Source: an uncultured Pelagibacteraceae bacterium
GTDB taxonomy: Bacteria > Pseudomonadota > Alphaproteobacteria > Pelagibacterales > AG-422-B15
NCBI GenBank assembly: GCA_902613805.1
Contig: CACMIV010000001.1
Span: 596,136 to 660,135, forward strand
Direction of reading: 5' to 3'
Length of the DNA: 64,000 bases
The notes beneath the pieces are model-generated. The model ran no database searches, was not told the DNA's origin, and was given only the letters and a program-made list of their open reading frames with translations. The position numbers were made by a program, and so were the translations under genes. Below, in pieces: positions 10,029-17,226 of this stretch; positions within the stretch are counted from its first letter, which is position 1, and every line of letters begins with the position of its first letter.

Positions 10029-10089
10029 TTGGAAAGTGTGTATGCAGGTGACCTTGTCGTGGGTTCGTATCCCATCCTTTCCGCCATTA
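10029..10089 (+). repeat. attR-like diverged copy of the tRNA-Ser 3' part
   Basis: Matches 9005-9065 at 56 of 61 positions and includes the T arm and the CCTTTCCGCCA end, but similarity stops just 5' of the anticodon loop. The T loop is GTTCGTATC instead of GTTCGAATC. Without a 5' acceptor strand or D arm it cannot form a tRNA. It is best read as the distal attachment-site remnant of the islet. Confidence 0.75.
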
Positions 10090-10152
10090 GAACTGTCAAA
10101 TAAATGACATAACTAAAATTGTATAAGATAATTAAATGGCAAACATAGAACT

Positions 10153-10818
10153 ATGGTTAGAATTATTAGAAAAATAATTAGGGAAATTTTTAGACAGAGA
10201 CTCACAAAACAATTTATAAACTCAAAGCAGTATTGGGAAAATAGATATTTTTTTGGAGGAAATTCTGGAAGAGGATCATATAAAGAAGAGGCCTTAATAA
10301 AAGCTGATTTTGTAAATAACTCTATTTCAAAATATAATATTAATTCAATAGTTGATATTGGGTGTGGTGATGGAAATAATTTGATGCTCTTTGATCAAGT
10401 TGATTATATTGGAATAGATCCAAGTGAAACAATAATTAATTTAAATAAAAAAAAATTTATTAGAGATAATCAAAAAAAATTTTACTTGTTAAACGGTAAT
10501 CAAATAGAAATTGCAAAAATAGCTAATAATTTTATTTCTAATCGTAATTCCATTACTTTAAGTTTAGATATTATATTTCATTTAGTTGAAGACTATTCAT
10601 ATCATGATCATATCGAATTAATAAATAATATTAATTCTAATTACTGTTTAATCGTTTCCACAAATTATGAGGCTAATTATAATTTAGTAACACCCCATGT
10701 AAGACACAGAAAATTTTCTAGAGATTTTGAGAGTAACTGTTGGAGTCTGATTAATAAAAAAGTTATAAAAAATTGTCCAGCAAAACGGGAAGTTCATTTG
10801 TTTAAAAGAACTATTTAA
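10153..10818 (+). CDS. SAM-dependent methyltransferase, class I
   Basis: The 221-residue protein has a clear SAM motif I, VDIGCGDGNN (around residues 67-76), followed by the acidic residue in YIGIDPS and a motif-IV-like SLDIIFHLVE. The N-terminus is basic and amphipathic (MVRIIRKIIREIFRQR). The fold is clear, the substrate is not. It lies just outside the distal tRNA-Ser repeat and shares the A/T-rich composition of the islet gene, so it may belong to the same accessory block or an earlier insertion layer. Confidence 0.75.
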   Translation: MVRIIRKIIREIFRQRLTKQFINSKQYWENRYFFGGNSGRGSYKEEALIKADFVNNSISKYNINSIVDIGCGDGNNLMLFDQVDYIGIDPSETIINLNKKKFIRDNQKKFYLLNGNQIEIAKIANNFISNRNSITLSLDIIFHLVEDYSYHDHIELINNINSNYCLIVSTNYEANYNLVTPHVRHRKFSRDFESNCWSLINKKVIKNCPAKREVHLFKRTI

Positions 10819-10913
10819 AGAAATAAATTTATGCAACTTAATATATTAATTATCAATGGTAATATCTTCTAGCAAGTAACCAATCGATATATCATTGCAA
10901 AAAAGATTATGTT

Positions 10914-11078
10914 TTATAGCCCTCCAGTGATAAGTCCAACCATTCCAAGAACAAGCCATAAGACTAACATTGTTCTTTCATTAAACGCTCTAGTGCTTTC
11001 AATTTTATTTAACTGTTTATAAATTACCATGGATAGAAGCATCACTAAAACCATTAGGTATACAATTGTAAATATCAT
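10914..11078 (-). CDS. Small two-helix membrane protein (54 aa)
   Basis: A short reading frame in the 10819-11124 gap. The 54 residues run MIFTIVYLMVLVM, a charged centre (KQLNKIESTRAFNER), then a second hydrophobic stretch LVLWLVLGMVGLITGG. Two transmembrane helices joined by a polar loop is a coherent protein design, unlike random AT-rich frames. No strong Shine-Dalgarno box is seen. Function unknown; it is divergent from the MFS gene that starts 46 bp away. The rest of the gap (10819-10913) shows nothing. Confidence 0.5.
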   Translation of the reverse strand: MIFTIVYLMVLVMLLSMVIYKQLNKIESTRAFNERTMLVLWLVLGMVGLITGGL

Positions 11079-11124
11079 GTAATTTATAGTATCAATTAGA
11101 CGTTGGAAGTATATAAATTAAAGT

Positions 11125-12327
11125 ATGCAGTTATTTAGACACCCATACTCAACATTAGTGATTATTGGGGGTTGTATACTTTTGCTTGTCTCGTTTGGTA
11201 TAAGACATTCTTCCGGGCTTTATTTAATCCCAATTTCTGAGCATATACAAACTGGAAGAGAAGTATTTGGGTTTGCTATTGCAATACAATTTCTAATGAT
11301 TGGAATTGGATCGCCAATTTTTGGCGCGATAGCAGATAAATATAGTTCATCAGCTGCTGGCCTATTAGGAGTAATTTTCTTTTTAATTGGTCTTTACTTA
11401 ATGTCACTTGTTGAAGGGTCAGTCCTTCTAATCATTTCACAAGTAATTTTTGGATTTGGATGCGCTGGATGTGGTACAGCTGTAATATTAGGGGCTGTTG
11501 GAAAAGCTGTAACAGGTAAATATCAAACATTATCTTTAGGTGTTGTAATGGCTGCAGGTTCGCTGGGTCAATTTTTAATTGTTCCTCTTACAGGCTTCTT
11601 AATTGAAATGAGTGATTGGCAAAGATCAATCTTATATCTTTGTTTTATTTCGCTTATCATGATTTTATTTTCACTAGTATTAACAAAGCATTCATCCAAA
11701 AGTGGAATAAATGATGAAGTTAATAGATCTTTAGCATCTGTTTTAAATGAAGCCTTTGCAAATAAGAGCTATGTCTTACTGACAATTGGTTTTTTTGTTT
11801 GTGGTTTTCATATTTCTTTTATAGCAACTCATCTACCCGCATACCTTGATGATTTATCTTTACCGATGTGGATCGGTTCATGGTCCTTAGCATTAATTGG
11901 TTTATTTAATGTAATAGGCACACTTGTTTTTGGTCACTTAGGGGACCTAAGGTCTAAAAAAAATCTGTTGGTAATCTTGTATACTTTACGTGCCTTACTG
12001 TTTTTAATTTTTATTTTTTTGCCTAAAACTGAAATTACAGTTTTAGTTTTTGCATCACTTCTTGGAATTCTATGGCTATCTACAGTGCCTCTTACCAGTG
12101 GAATAATATCTGTTATTTTTGGATCCAAATATATGTCTATGCTGTATGGCTTTACTTTCTTATCTCACCAAGTCGGTTCGTTTGTTGGGTCATGGTTTGG
12201 AGGCAGGTTTTATGATTACTATGGTTCTTATGACATTATGTGGTGGGCTTGTGTGATTTTAGGGTTTGCTTCTGCAGTAGTTCATTTTCCAATTAAAGAA
12301 ACACCACTAGTCAAAATGGCAAATTAA
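11125..12327 (+). CDS. MFS transporter
   Basis: A 400-residue inner-membrane carrier with about 12 hydrophobic segments. The motif-A-like loop between helices 2 and 3 reads GAIADKYSS, and its counterpart between 8 and 9 reads GHLGDLRSKKN. It resembles oxalate/formate or monocarboxylate-type MFS carriers (PF07690), but the substrate cannot be read from sequence. It is monocistronic, with a 76-bp gap to the next gene. Confidence 0.85.
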   Translation: MQLFRHPYSTLVIIGGCILLLVSFGIRHSSGLYLIPISEHIQTGREVFGFAIAIQFLMIGIGSPIFGAIADKYSSSAAGLLGVIFFLIGLYLMSLVEGSVLLIISQVIFGFGCAGCGTAVILGAVGKAVTGKYQTLSLGVVMAAGSLGQFLIVPLTGFLIEMSDWQRSILYLCFISLIMILFSLVLTKHSSKSGINDEVNRSLASVLNEAFANKSYVLLTIGFFVCGFHISFIATHLPAYLDDLSLPMWIGSWSLALIGLFNVIGTLVFGHLGDLRSKKNLLVILYTLRALLFLIFIFLPKTEITVLVFASLLGILWLSTVPLTSGIISVIFGSKYMSMLYGFTFLSHQVGSFVGSWFGGRFYDYYGSYDIMWWACVILGFASAVVHFPIKETPLVKMAN

Positions 12328-12403
12328 ATCAATAGTTTAATTGTTTGAACAAATATAAAAAACTTATATTTGAAATGCTTTTTTAGATGACTAATTAAAT
12401 ATT

Positions 12404-12628
12404 GTGCCTAAGAGTACAAAAAAAAGATCATTAGTAAAAGCTCTTACCTGGAGAGTAACTGCAACAGCAGACACATTCTTAATCAGTTACCTAGTAATTT
12501 TAAAATCAGATTTTTCAGTCCTTGAAACTGCGGGTTTAATTGCTGCATTGGAAGTAATTACAAAGGTAACTATTTATTATTTTCATGAAAGAATATGGAA
12601 TTCTTTATCTTGGGGCATGGAGTCTTAA
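12404..12628 (+). CDS. DUF2061 small membrane protein
   Basis: A 74-residue protein starting at GTG (12404). It matches the DUF2061 pattern: KRSLVKALTWRVTATADTFLISY near the N-terminus gives a first helix, and the second half ALEVITKVTIYYFHERIWN a second. Members are predicted inner-membrane proteins of unknown role, sometimes found with sulfate-assimilation genes. No such gene is adjacent here. No internal Met offers an alternative start. Confidence 0.85.
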   Translation: MPKSTKKRSLVKALTWRVTATADTFLISYLVILKSDFSVLETAGLIAALEVITKVTIYYFHERIWNSLSWGMES

Positions 12629-12672
12629 TTAAGTATTTTTAATTATTTATTGATTCTTTTGGTAAAAACTAT

Positions 12673-12689
12673 TTATCCACTTATCCACA
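12673..12689 (+). promoter_or_regulatory. Two tandem DnaA-box-like 9-mers
   Basis: TTATCCACT (12673-12681) and TTATCCACA (12681-12689) overlap by one base. The second is the perfect DnaA-box consensus. They are followed by a strongly A/T-rich stretch (12699-12750) that could unwind. Two boxes are too few to call an origin. They could instead be a DnaA-binding regulatory or titration site upstream of the RNA element and lysE. Confidence 0.45.
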
Positions 12690-12756
12690 TCGTATAAGGA
12701 GTTTTTCTAATAAAACTTATTTAAAATATTTTTTCTATTTGTTAATATTTTCCTAT

Positions 12757-12863
12757 CGGACGAACAAAGAACGAAAGCCCTTCGGGGAGTTTGTCGGCGG
12801 GAAGCCGAGTTTCGGGGCGGAATGGAGACCTTTAGGGGTTTGTGTTGCGCCCCGTTTTTTTTT
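12757..12863 (+). ncRNA. Structured GC-rich RNA element before lysE (sRNA or riboswitch-like leader)
   Basis: About 107 nt stand out as GC-rich in an AT-rich chromosome. By eye it folds into GACGAAC (12759-12765) paired with GTTTGTC (12789-12795), enclosing a C(UUCG)G tetraloop hairpin (12778-12787). Next come GGC-gggaa-GCC (12796-12806) and CGGGGCG (12813-12819) paired with CGCCCCG (12848-12854). Nine T residues follow. The LysE-family gene begins 28 bp later, so it may be an attenuating leader or an independent sRNA ending in its own terminator. It does not match glycine, SAM, ZTP, guanidine or lysine riboswitch motifs that I can recall. Confidence 0.55.
12813..12863 (+). terminator. Rho-independent terminator
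   Basis: A perfect 7-bp GC stem, CGGGGCG with CGCCCCG, closes a loop containing a smaller hairpin and is followed by nine T residues (12855-12863). It is the clearest intrinsic terminator in the window. It ends the structured RNA upstream of lysE, either as the end of an sRNA or as a regulated terminator. Confidence 0.75.
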
Positions 12864-12891
12864 GCCCCCTTAAATACTATTGCTCGTTCTT

Positions 12892-13518
12892 ATGATCTTT
12901 GATTTCTCATTACTTTACTTTTTCATACCAGTTTTTTTCATAATATCCATTACACCAGGTTTATGCATGACACTTGCTTTAACAATGGGAATTACAATAG
13001 GTGTAAAAAATACAATGAAAATGATGGTTGGAGAATTAATTGGAGTTTTAATTGTGGCAGGTACAGCGGTGGTAGGAGGTGGAGCGATCATCTCATCTTT
13101 TCCAATTGCATTTGCCGTTTTCAAATATGGAGGAGGTCTTTATTTGATGTTTGTTGGGTATCAGATGATTAACTCAAGGGGATCACTTGCATTAAATTTG
13201 GATGGTTCACACTCGTTTGAAATAAATTTTTTTAAATTAGCAATGCAAGGTTTTATAACTGCCGTTGCAAACCCAAAAGGTTGGGCATTTTTTATTGCAA
13301 TAGTACCTGCATTTATTAATTACGAATCAAATTTAATTCCGCAAATGTCAGCACTCGTGATAATTATTCTTATAATTGAGTTTATTTCACTTATGATTTA
13401 CGCAACAGGAGGTCAAGCTTTAGGTATTATGTTAAAAAAACAAAATAATATCAGGCTTATTAATGGGTTAGCAGGTTTCTTAATGGTGGGTGTTGGTGTT
13501 TGGTTAGCTCTTAGCTAA
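12892..13518 (+). CDS. LysE-family amino-acid exporter
   Basis: A 208-residue inner-membrane protein with about six helices. The N-terminal signature is FFIISITPGLCMTLALTMG, as in LysE/RhtB exporters, and a central ANPKGWAFFIAIVPAFI segment is typical of the family. It probably exports an amino acid or derivative. The ATG at 12892 is preferred; a TTG at 12880 would add four residues. It follows the structured RNA element, which may control it. Its end overlaps the convergent gene by 4 bp. Confidence 0.85.
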   Translation: MIFDFSLLYFFIPVFFIISITPGLCMTLALTMGITIGVKNTMKMMVGELIGVLIVAGTAVVGGGAIISSFPIAFAVFKYGGGLYLMFVGYQMINSRGSLALNLDGSHSFEINFFKLAMQGFITAVANPKGWAFFIAIVPAFINYESNLIPQMSALVIIILIIEFISLMIYATGGQALGIMLKKQNNIRLINGLAGFLMVGVGVWLALS

Positions 13519-14246
13519 TGTTTTGAAAAAAGAATTCCTGGACCAGCTGTACTATTAATTCCAGCCTCTCTTAACATTTGCCAGCTAATCGCCTGATTTG
13601 ATGAGATTACTGGTTTATCCAATAATTTCTCTGCTTCATTGATAATCTTAAATGTTTTAAGGTTAGTACATGAAATAAATACAGCTTCACAATCCTGTTT
13701 ACCAACTTCTATTATAGCTTCTAGGCTGTCTTTGTCTGAAATTCTTGCAACATTCCTATCATCGGATTCATTAAAAGAAATTTGGTTTTGAATTATAAAA
13801 TTATTAGCATGCAAATGATCACATAAAGATTTTGTTAACGACTTTTGATAAGGTGATACAAAATTTATTTTTCTACAGCCTAACGTGCTCATAGCTTTTT
13901 TTACAGCTCTTATTGGATCAGTTACAAATGCAGTTTTATGCTTTTTATTTATAAGACTCTCAATTTTATCTGAGCCAATAACTGTTGCGCCTGATGTACA
14001 AGCATATCCAATACTATCATACTGAATATCAGGTAATAACGCAGATGCTGTTGGCAATTCTTTTTCCATAAGTCCAAGATTTTCATTACTTACAATATTG
14101 TCACAGTAAATGCGTGAGTGATTGATTGATATACTTTGATCAAGAATGGCTCTGAATTCTTGCTCGATAGTTTCATCGCTCTGAAGAACGATCAATCCTA
14201 ATCTCGCTTTATAATACTTATTGTCATCCAACTTATAATTTCTCAT
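13515..14246 (-). CDS. Asp/Glu racemase-family enzyme (maleate isomerase / arylmalonate decarboxylase type)
   Basis: The 243 residues show two catalytic-Cys regions typical of the Asp/Glu/hydantoin racemase superfamily: YACTSGATVIG (around 80-90) and VFISCTNLKTF (around 195). The C-terminal DKPVISSNQAISWQMLR closely resembles maleate cis-trans isomerases and arylmalonate decarboxylases. It probably acts on a small dicarboxylate. Its start overlaps the stop of the upstream carboxyltransferase gene by 4 bp (ATGA), so the two are coupled and may serve one pathway. Confidence 0.8.
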   Translation of the reverse strand: MRNYKLDDNKYYKARLGLIVLQSDETIEQEFRAILDQSISINHSRIYCDNIVSNENLGLMEKELPTASALLPDIQYDSIGYACTSGATVIGSDKIESLINKKHKTAFVTDPIRAVKKAMSTLGCRKINFVSPYQKSLTKSLCDHLHANNFIIQNQISFNESDDRNVARISDKDSLEAIIEVGKQDCEAVFISCTNLKTFKIINEAEKLLDKPVISSNQAISWQMLREAGINSTAGPGILFSKH

Positions 14247-15760
14247 ACAAAGGCCTTTTGTGATTTTAAGATAACACTTCGCGTTTCAGATGGATTAATT
14301 ACTGCATCGATTTCAAGGTGAGCAGCAGCTTCTATGGCTTTACCTTTATCATAGAGTTTTTCAACTAGACTATTGAATAATTCCTCTCTTTTTGAATTAT
14401 CTTCAATCTTTTCTAACTCTTTTTTAAACCCAAGTTTTACAGCTCCTTCTAACCCCATTGCTCCAAACTCACCTGTTGGCCATGCTGCTGTATATACTGG
14501 CTCATGAAGGCTACCACCAACCATTGCCTGAGCCCCAAGTCCATAACCTTTTCTTAAAAAAATAGCTGTTAAAGGTACTTTTACTTTTGATCCTATCTTG
14601 AAGAGATTTGACATTCTCCTAACAGCCCCTTCTTTCTCACTGTCTGGTCCAACCATAAATCCAGGCGTATCAACAAGTGAGATAATTGGTAAGCCATATT
14701 CACTGCACATTTCAATAAAAGAGGACGCTTTGTCTGCTCCTTCGGAATCAATTGCACCACCTAAATGTTGACTATCATTTGCCAATAAACCAAAAGGCTT
14801 TCCCTCTATTCTAATAAAGCATGAAACAATACCTTTTCCGTACTCAGGTCTTATTTCAGTAAATTGTTCAATATCAGAAATTATTTTTATAATATCTCGA
14901 ACTGGATAAGACCATCTTCTATTTTTGGGCATAATATCACTCAGCTTTGTCTGATCATCAGCTTTCCAATCTTTAATTTCACCTTGAAAGTATGAGAGTA
15001 TTTTCTTTGCAATATTAGTTGCGTCTTTCTCATTTTCAGCAACATAATCAATTACTCCGTTATTTTTTTGAACATCCGTCGGCCCTATTTCTTTTGGATC
15101 AAACTTTCCAAGTCCGCCACCTTCAATCATTGCAGGACCTGCCATTCCAATCCAAGAATTCTTTGTAGCAATTCTGATATCTGCACTTCCAAAAAGAGCT
15201 GCATTGCCAGCAAAGCAAAATCCATTATTTATAGCAATTCTCAAACATCTACCGTACAAGCTTGCCCAAAGTGCAAAAGAAGGTACATGTAAACCAGCAA
15301 CAGATGTTGTTACATCTGTATCACCAGGTCTTCCACCTCCACCTTCAGTATAAATGACTATTGGAAGTTTAAACTCTTTTGCTTTTTCACATATACGATC
15401 AAGTTTCATGTGGTGAAAGAAACCTTGAGTACCTGCCAATACTGAGTAGTCGTAAACTATACTGACTGCATCAGATTTTTCTTCACCAATTAGATCAGAA
15501 TTGATTTTACAAAATCCTGTAATGATACCATCTGCTGCAGTATCAATTTGAAGATCTTCATATTTTCTTCTGTTTCTTTGAGCTGCTACCGCAAAAGCTC
15601 CGTACTCTAAAAAACTTTGATCATCAACCAAGTGATCAAGATTTTCTCTTGCTGTTCTTAATCCAAGTTTATGCCTTTTGTTTTTTGCTTCAGTTCGAGT
15701 TTCATCACTTAATTTTTCTAGTCTATCAAGAAATTGAGACAAGTTAGAGTTATCGGTCAT
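14243..15760 (-). CDS. Acyl-CoA carboxylase carboxyltransferase (beta-type) subunit
   Basis: The 505 residues match the carboxyltransferase subunit of propionyl-, methylcrotonyl- or geranyl-CoA carboxylases. The N-terminal half has the acyl-CoA site region (EGGGGRPGDTD, then NAALFGSADIRIATKNSWIGMAGPAMIEGGG). The C-terminal half has VDTPGFMVGPDSEKEGAVRRM and GYGLGAQAMVGG. These enzymes transfer CO2 from carboxybiotin to an acyl-CoA. No biotin carboxylase or biotin-carrier gene is in the window, and the neighbour is an Asp/Glu-racemase-family enzyme. The substrate is unknown. Confidence 0.85.
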   Translation of the reverse strand: MTDNSNLSQFLDRLEKLSDETRTEAKNKRHKLGLRTARENLDHLVDDQSFLEYGAFAVAAQRNRRKYEDLQIDTAADGIITGFCKINSDLIGEEKSDAVSIVYDYSVLAGTQGFFHHMKLDRICEKAKEFKLPIVIYTEGGGGRPGDTDVTTSVAGLHVPSFALWASLYGRCLRIAINNGFCFAGNAALFGSADIRIATKNSWIGMAGPAMIEGGGLGKFDPKEIGPTDVQKNNGVIDYVAENEKDATNIAKKILSYFQGEIKDWKADDQTKLSDIMPKNRRWSYPVRDIIKIISDIEQFTEIRPEYGKGIVSCFIRIEGKPFGLLANDSQHLGGAIDSEGADKASSFIEMCSEYGLPIISLVDTPGFMVGPDSEKEGAVRRMSNLFKIGSKVKVPLTAIFLRKGYGLGAQAMVGGSLHEPVYTAAWPTGEFGAMGLEGAVKLGFKKELEKIEDNSKREELFNSLVEKLYDKGKAIEAAAHLEIDAVINPSETRSVILKSQKAFV

Positions 15761-15766
15761 CTTTAA

Positions 15767-16294
15767 TCACAGCATTTTTTTTAATATAGGGTCTTTTTGT
15801 ATGAAATGATGATACACAACAGCCCCTAAATGAATAGTGAAAAGAAGTACCAAAAAATACGCTGAAATAACATGAACAACGTGGAATTGGTCCGCAAGTT
15901 CGTAGTTAAAATAGTCAATATAGACCTTAGATATAATAAAATTTACTTCTTCTCCAGAAAGTAAAAGTTTTAAGACTCCACTGATTGTAATCAAAAGAAG
16001 CGTAACATAAAATAGTCCATGTACTGCTTTTGATGCTATCAATTGTAATTTATTTACAGCTGAAGTTATTGGCTTTGGATTAAGAAATTTCCAAATCAAT
16101 CTGAGTAATGTTAAATAAAAAATACTTATGCCAATAACAATATGTATATTTTCAACGGTTAGTTTAAATTCAGAAAACTCCAAATTGTCCAAATAAAGTC
16201 CTAAAGGTAGTTGAAATAATAGAATTAAAAAAGTGAGCCAATGAAAGGCTCGAGCAAGAATACCATAAGTGCTATTGTCATTTTTAATTTTCAT
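15767..16294 (-). CDS. Cytochrome b561
   Basis: A 175-residue inner-membrane protein with four helices. The expected heme-ligand histidines are in ARAFHWLTF (helix 1), NIHIVIGI (helix 2), KAVHGLFY (helix 3) and VVHVISAYFLVLLFTIHLGAVVYHH (helix 4). Bacterial b561 proteins move electrons between quinol and periplasmic partners. The gene is divergent from a cytochrome c' gene with only 16 bp between the start codons, a pairing consistent with electron transfer from b561 to c'. The carboxyltransferase gene follows after 6 bp. Confidence 0.9.
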   Translation of the reverse strand: MKIKNDNSTYGILARAFHWLTFLILLFQLPLGLYLDNLEFSEFKLTVENIHIVIGISIFYLTLLRLIWKFLNPKPITSAVNKLQLIASKAVHGLFYVTLLLITISGVLKLLLSGEEVNFIISKVYIDYFNYELADQFHVVHVISAYFLVLLFTIHLGAVVYHHFIQKDPILKKML

Positions 16295-16310
16295 AATATA
16301 TATTTAAAAT

Positions 16311-16763
16311 ATGAAAACAATTTTGCAAATACTGCTTTCATCAATTTTAGCTTCTCTATTTCTTGTTTTTATTAGTTTTGCCGACGACCATGGGAAAATT
16401 ATAAAAGAAAGAAAATCATTATTTAAGCAAAATTATAGCCATGCAAAGAGAATGTCTGCAGAAATATCAACAGGTAATAATGATAAAGTAATAGAACTTT
16501 CCGAAAAAATGAGCGTCAATTATGATAAGCTCATCCAACTTTTCCCTGATAATTCAAAAACAGGTTATGATACAGAAGCTTTGCCAACTATTTGGCTTCA
16601 AAAAGATGAATTTAATGCTTTGATGATTGAAACCTCAGACAAAGTCAAAAAATTTACCCAAATTGCTGCTAACCTTACAGGAGATGAATTAAAAGACGCT
16701 CAAAAGAATTTAATTTGGTCAAGTTGCAAAGCTTGTCATGATAAATTTAGAATGCCTCACTAG
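16311..16763 (+). CDS. Cytochrome c' (class II c-type cytochrome)
   Basis: A 150-residue protein with an N-terminal signal sequence (MKTILQILLSSILASLFLVFISFA), so periplasmic. The heme motif is at the extreme C-terminus, SCKACHDKFRMPH, which is diagnostic for cytochrome c' (CxxCHxxFR). The rest is the helical bundle. Family members bind NO or act in electron transfer. The gene starts 16 bp from the divergent cytochrome b561 gene and ends with a 4-bp overlap onto the convergent yjbQ-like gene. Confidence 0.92.
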   Translation: MKTILQILLSSILASLFLVFISFADDHGKIIKERKSLFKQNYSHAKRMSAEISTGNNDKVIELSEKMSVNYDKLIQLFPDNSKTGYDTEALPTIWLQKDEFNALMIETSDKVKKFTQIAANLTGDELKDAQKNLIWSSCKACHDKFRMPH

Positions 16764-17182
16764 GCTATCACTGTCATTGAAATAATTCTTTTTATCCCAG
16801 GATCATTATTCTTATAACGGTGCTCAAATAAATACACTCCTTGCCATATGCCAAGATCAAGTTTTTTTTCTTTAATTGGAATACTAAGTGTTGTGTTAGT
16901 AAGTGAAGATTTAATATGTGCAGGCATATCATCCGGACCCTCCTCACTGTGTAAGTAATTATCGTTTTCGGGTACCATTTTATCGTAGTAATTTTCTATA
17001 TCTTTAAGGACGTTGGGATCTGCATTTTCCTGAATAATTAGAGAAGCTGAAGTATGTTTGATAAATATAGTACAAATACCTTTTGATATTCGATGTTTGC
17101 TTATAGCTTGATTAATAATATCTGTAATATTATAGAGGCCTTTACCTTCAACTACTATTTCAAGTTCTTTTTGAATTAACAT
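16760..17182 (-). CDS. YjbQ/UPF0047 family protein
   Basis: A 140-residue cytoplasmic protein of the UPF0047 family (secondary thiamine-phosphate synthase enzyme). Characteristic residues are GICTIFIKHTSASLIIQENADP, later HSEEGPDDMPAHIKSSL and LGIWQGVYLFEHR. E. coli YjbQ has weak thiamine-phosphate synthase activity, but its true role is unsettled. No thiamine genes are nearby. It converges on the cytochrome c' gene. Confidence 0.92.
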   Translation of the reverse strand: MLIQKELEIVVEGKGLYNITDIINQAISKHRISKGICTIFIKHTSASLIIQENADPNVLKDIENYYDKMVPENDNYLHSEEGPDDMPAHIKSSLTNTTLSIPIKEKKLDLGIWQGVYLFEHRYKNNDPGIKRIISMTVIA

Positions 17183-17226
17183 TTTGATATAAATATATGT
17201 AAAATTAAATTAAGTTTACAGCAACA

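Larger units (their letters stand above)
9066..10089. mobile_element. Small tRNA-Ser-bounded genomic islet, no integrase
   Basis: The segment between the intact tRNA-Ser and its diverged 3' copy is 1,024 bp long. It carries a single methyltransferase gene on the opposite strand to the surrounding operon, with a very A/T-rich, Lys/Asn/Ile-heavy coding style. No integrase, excisionase or transposase is present, so it is at most a degraded remnant of an integrated element. The five differences between repeats suggest an old event. A simple partial tRNA duplication is the alternative. Confidence 0.45.

Noticed and set aside
10029..10089. A second functional tRNA-Ser
   Set aside because: It lacks the 5' acceptor strand and D arm, and the T loop is altered, so only a 3' fragment remains.
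12640..12760. Chromosomal replication origin
   Set aside because: Only two DnaA-box-like sites, no dnaA, hemE or parAB nearby, and gene orientation does not switch cleanly here. Kept as a finding with low weight.
12757..12863. Known riboswitch (glycine, SAM, ZTP, guanidine, lysine) or RNase P, tmRNA or 6S RNA
   Set aside because: None of the conserved core motifs that I know for these RNAs is present, so no family name is given.
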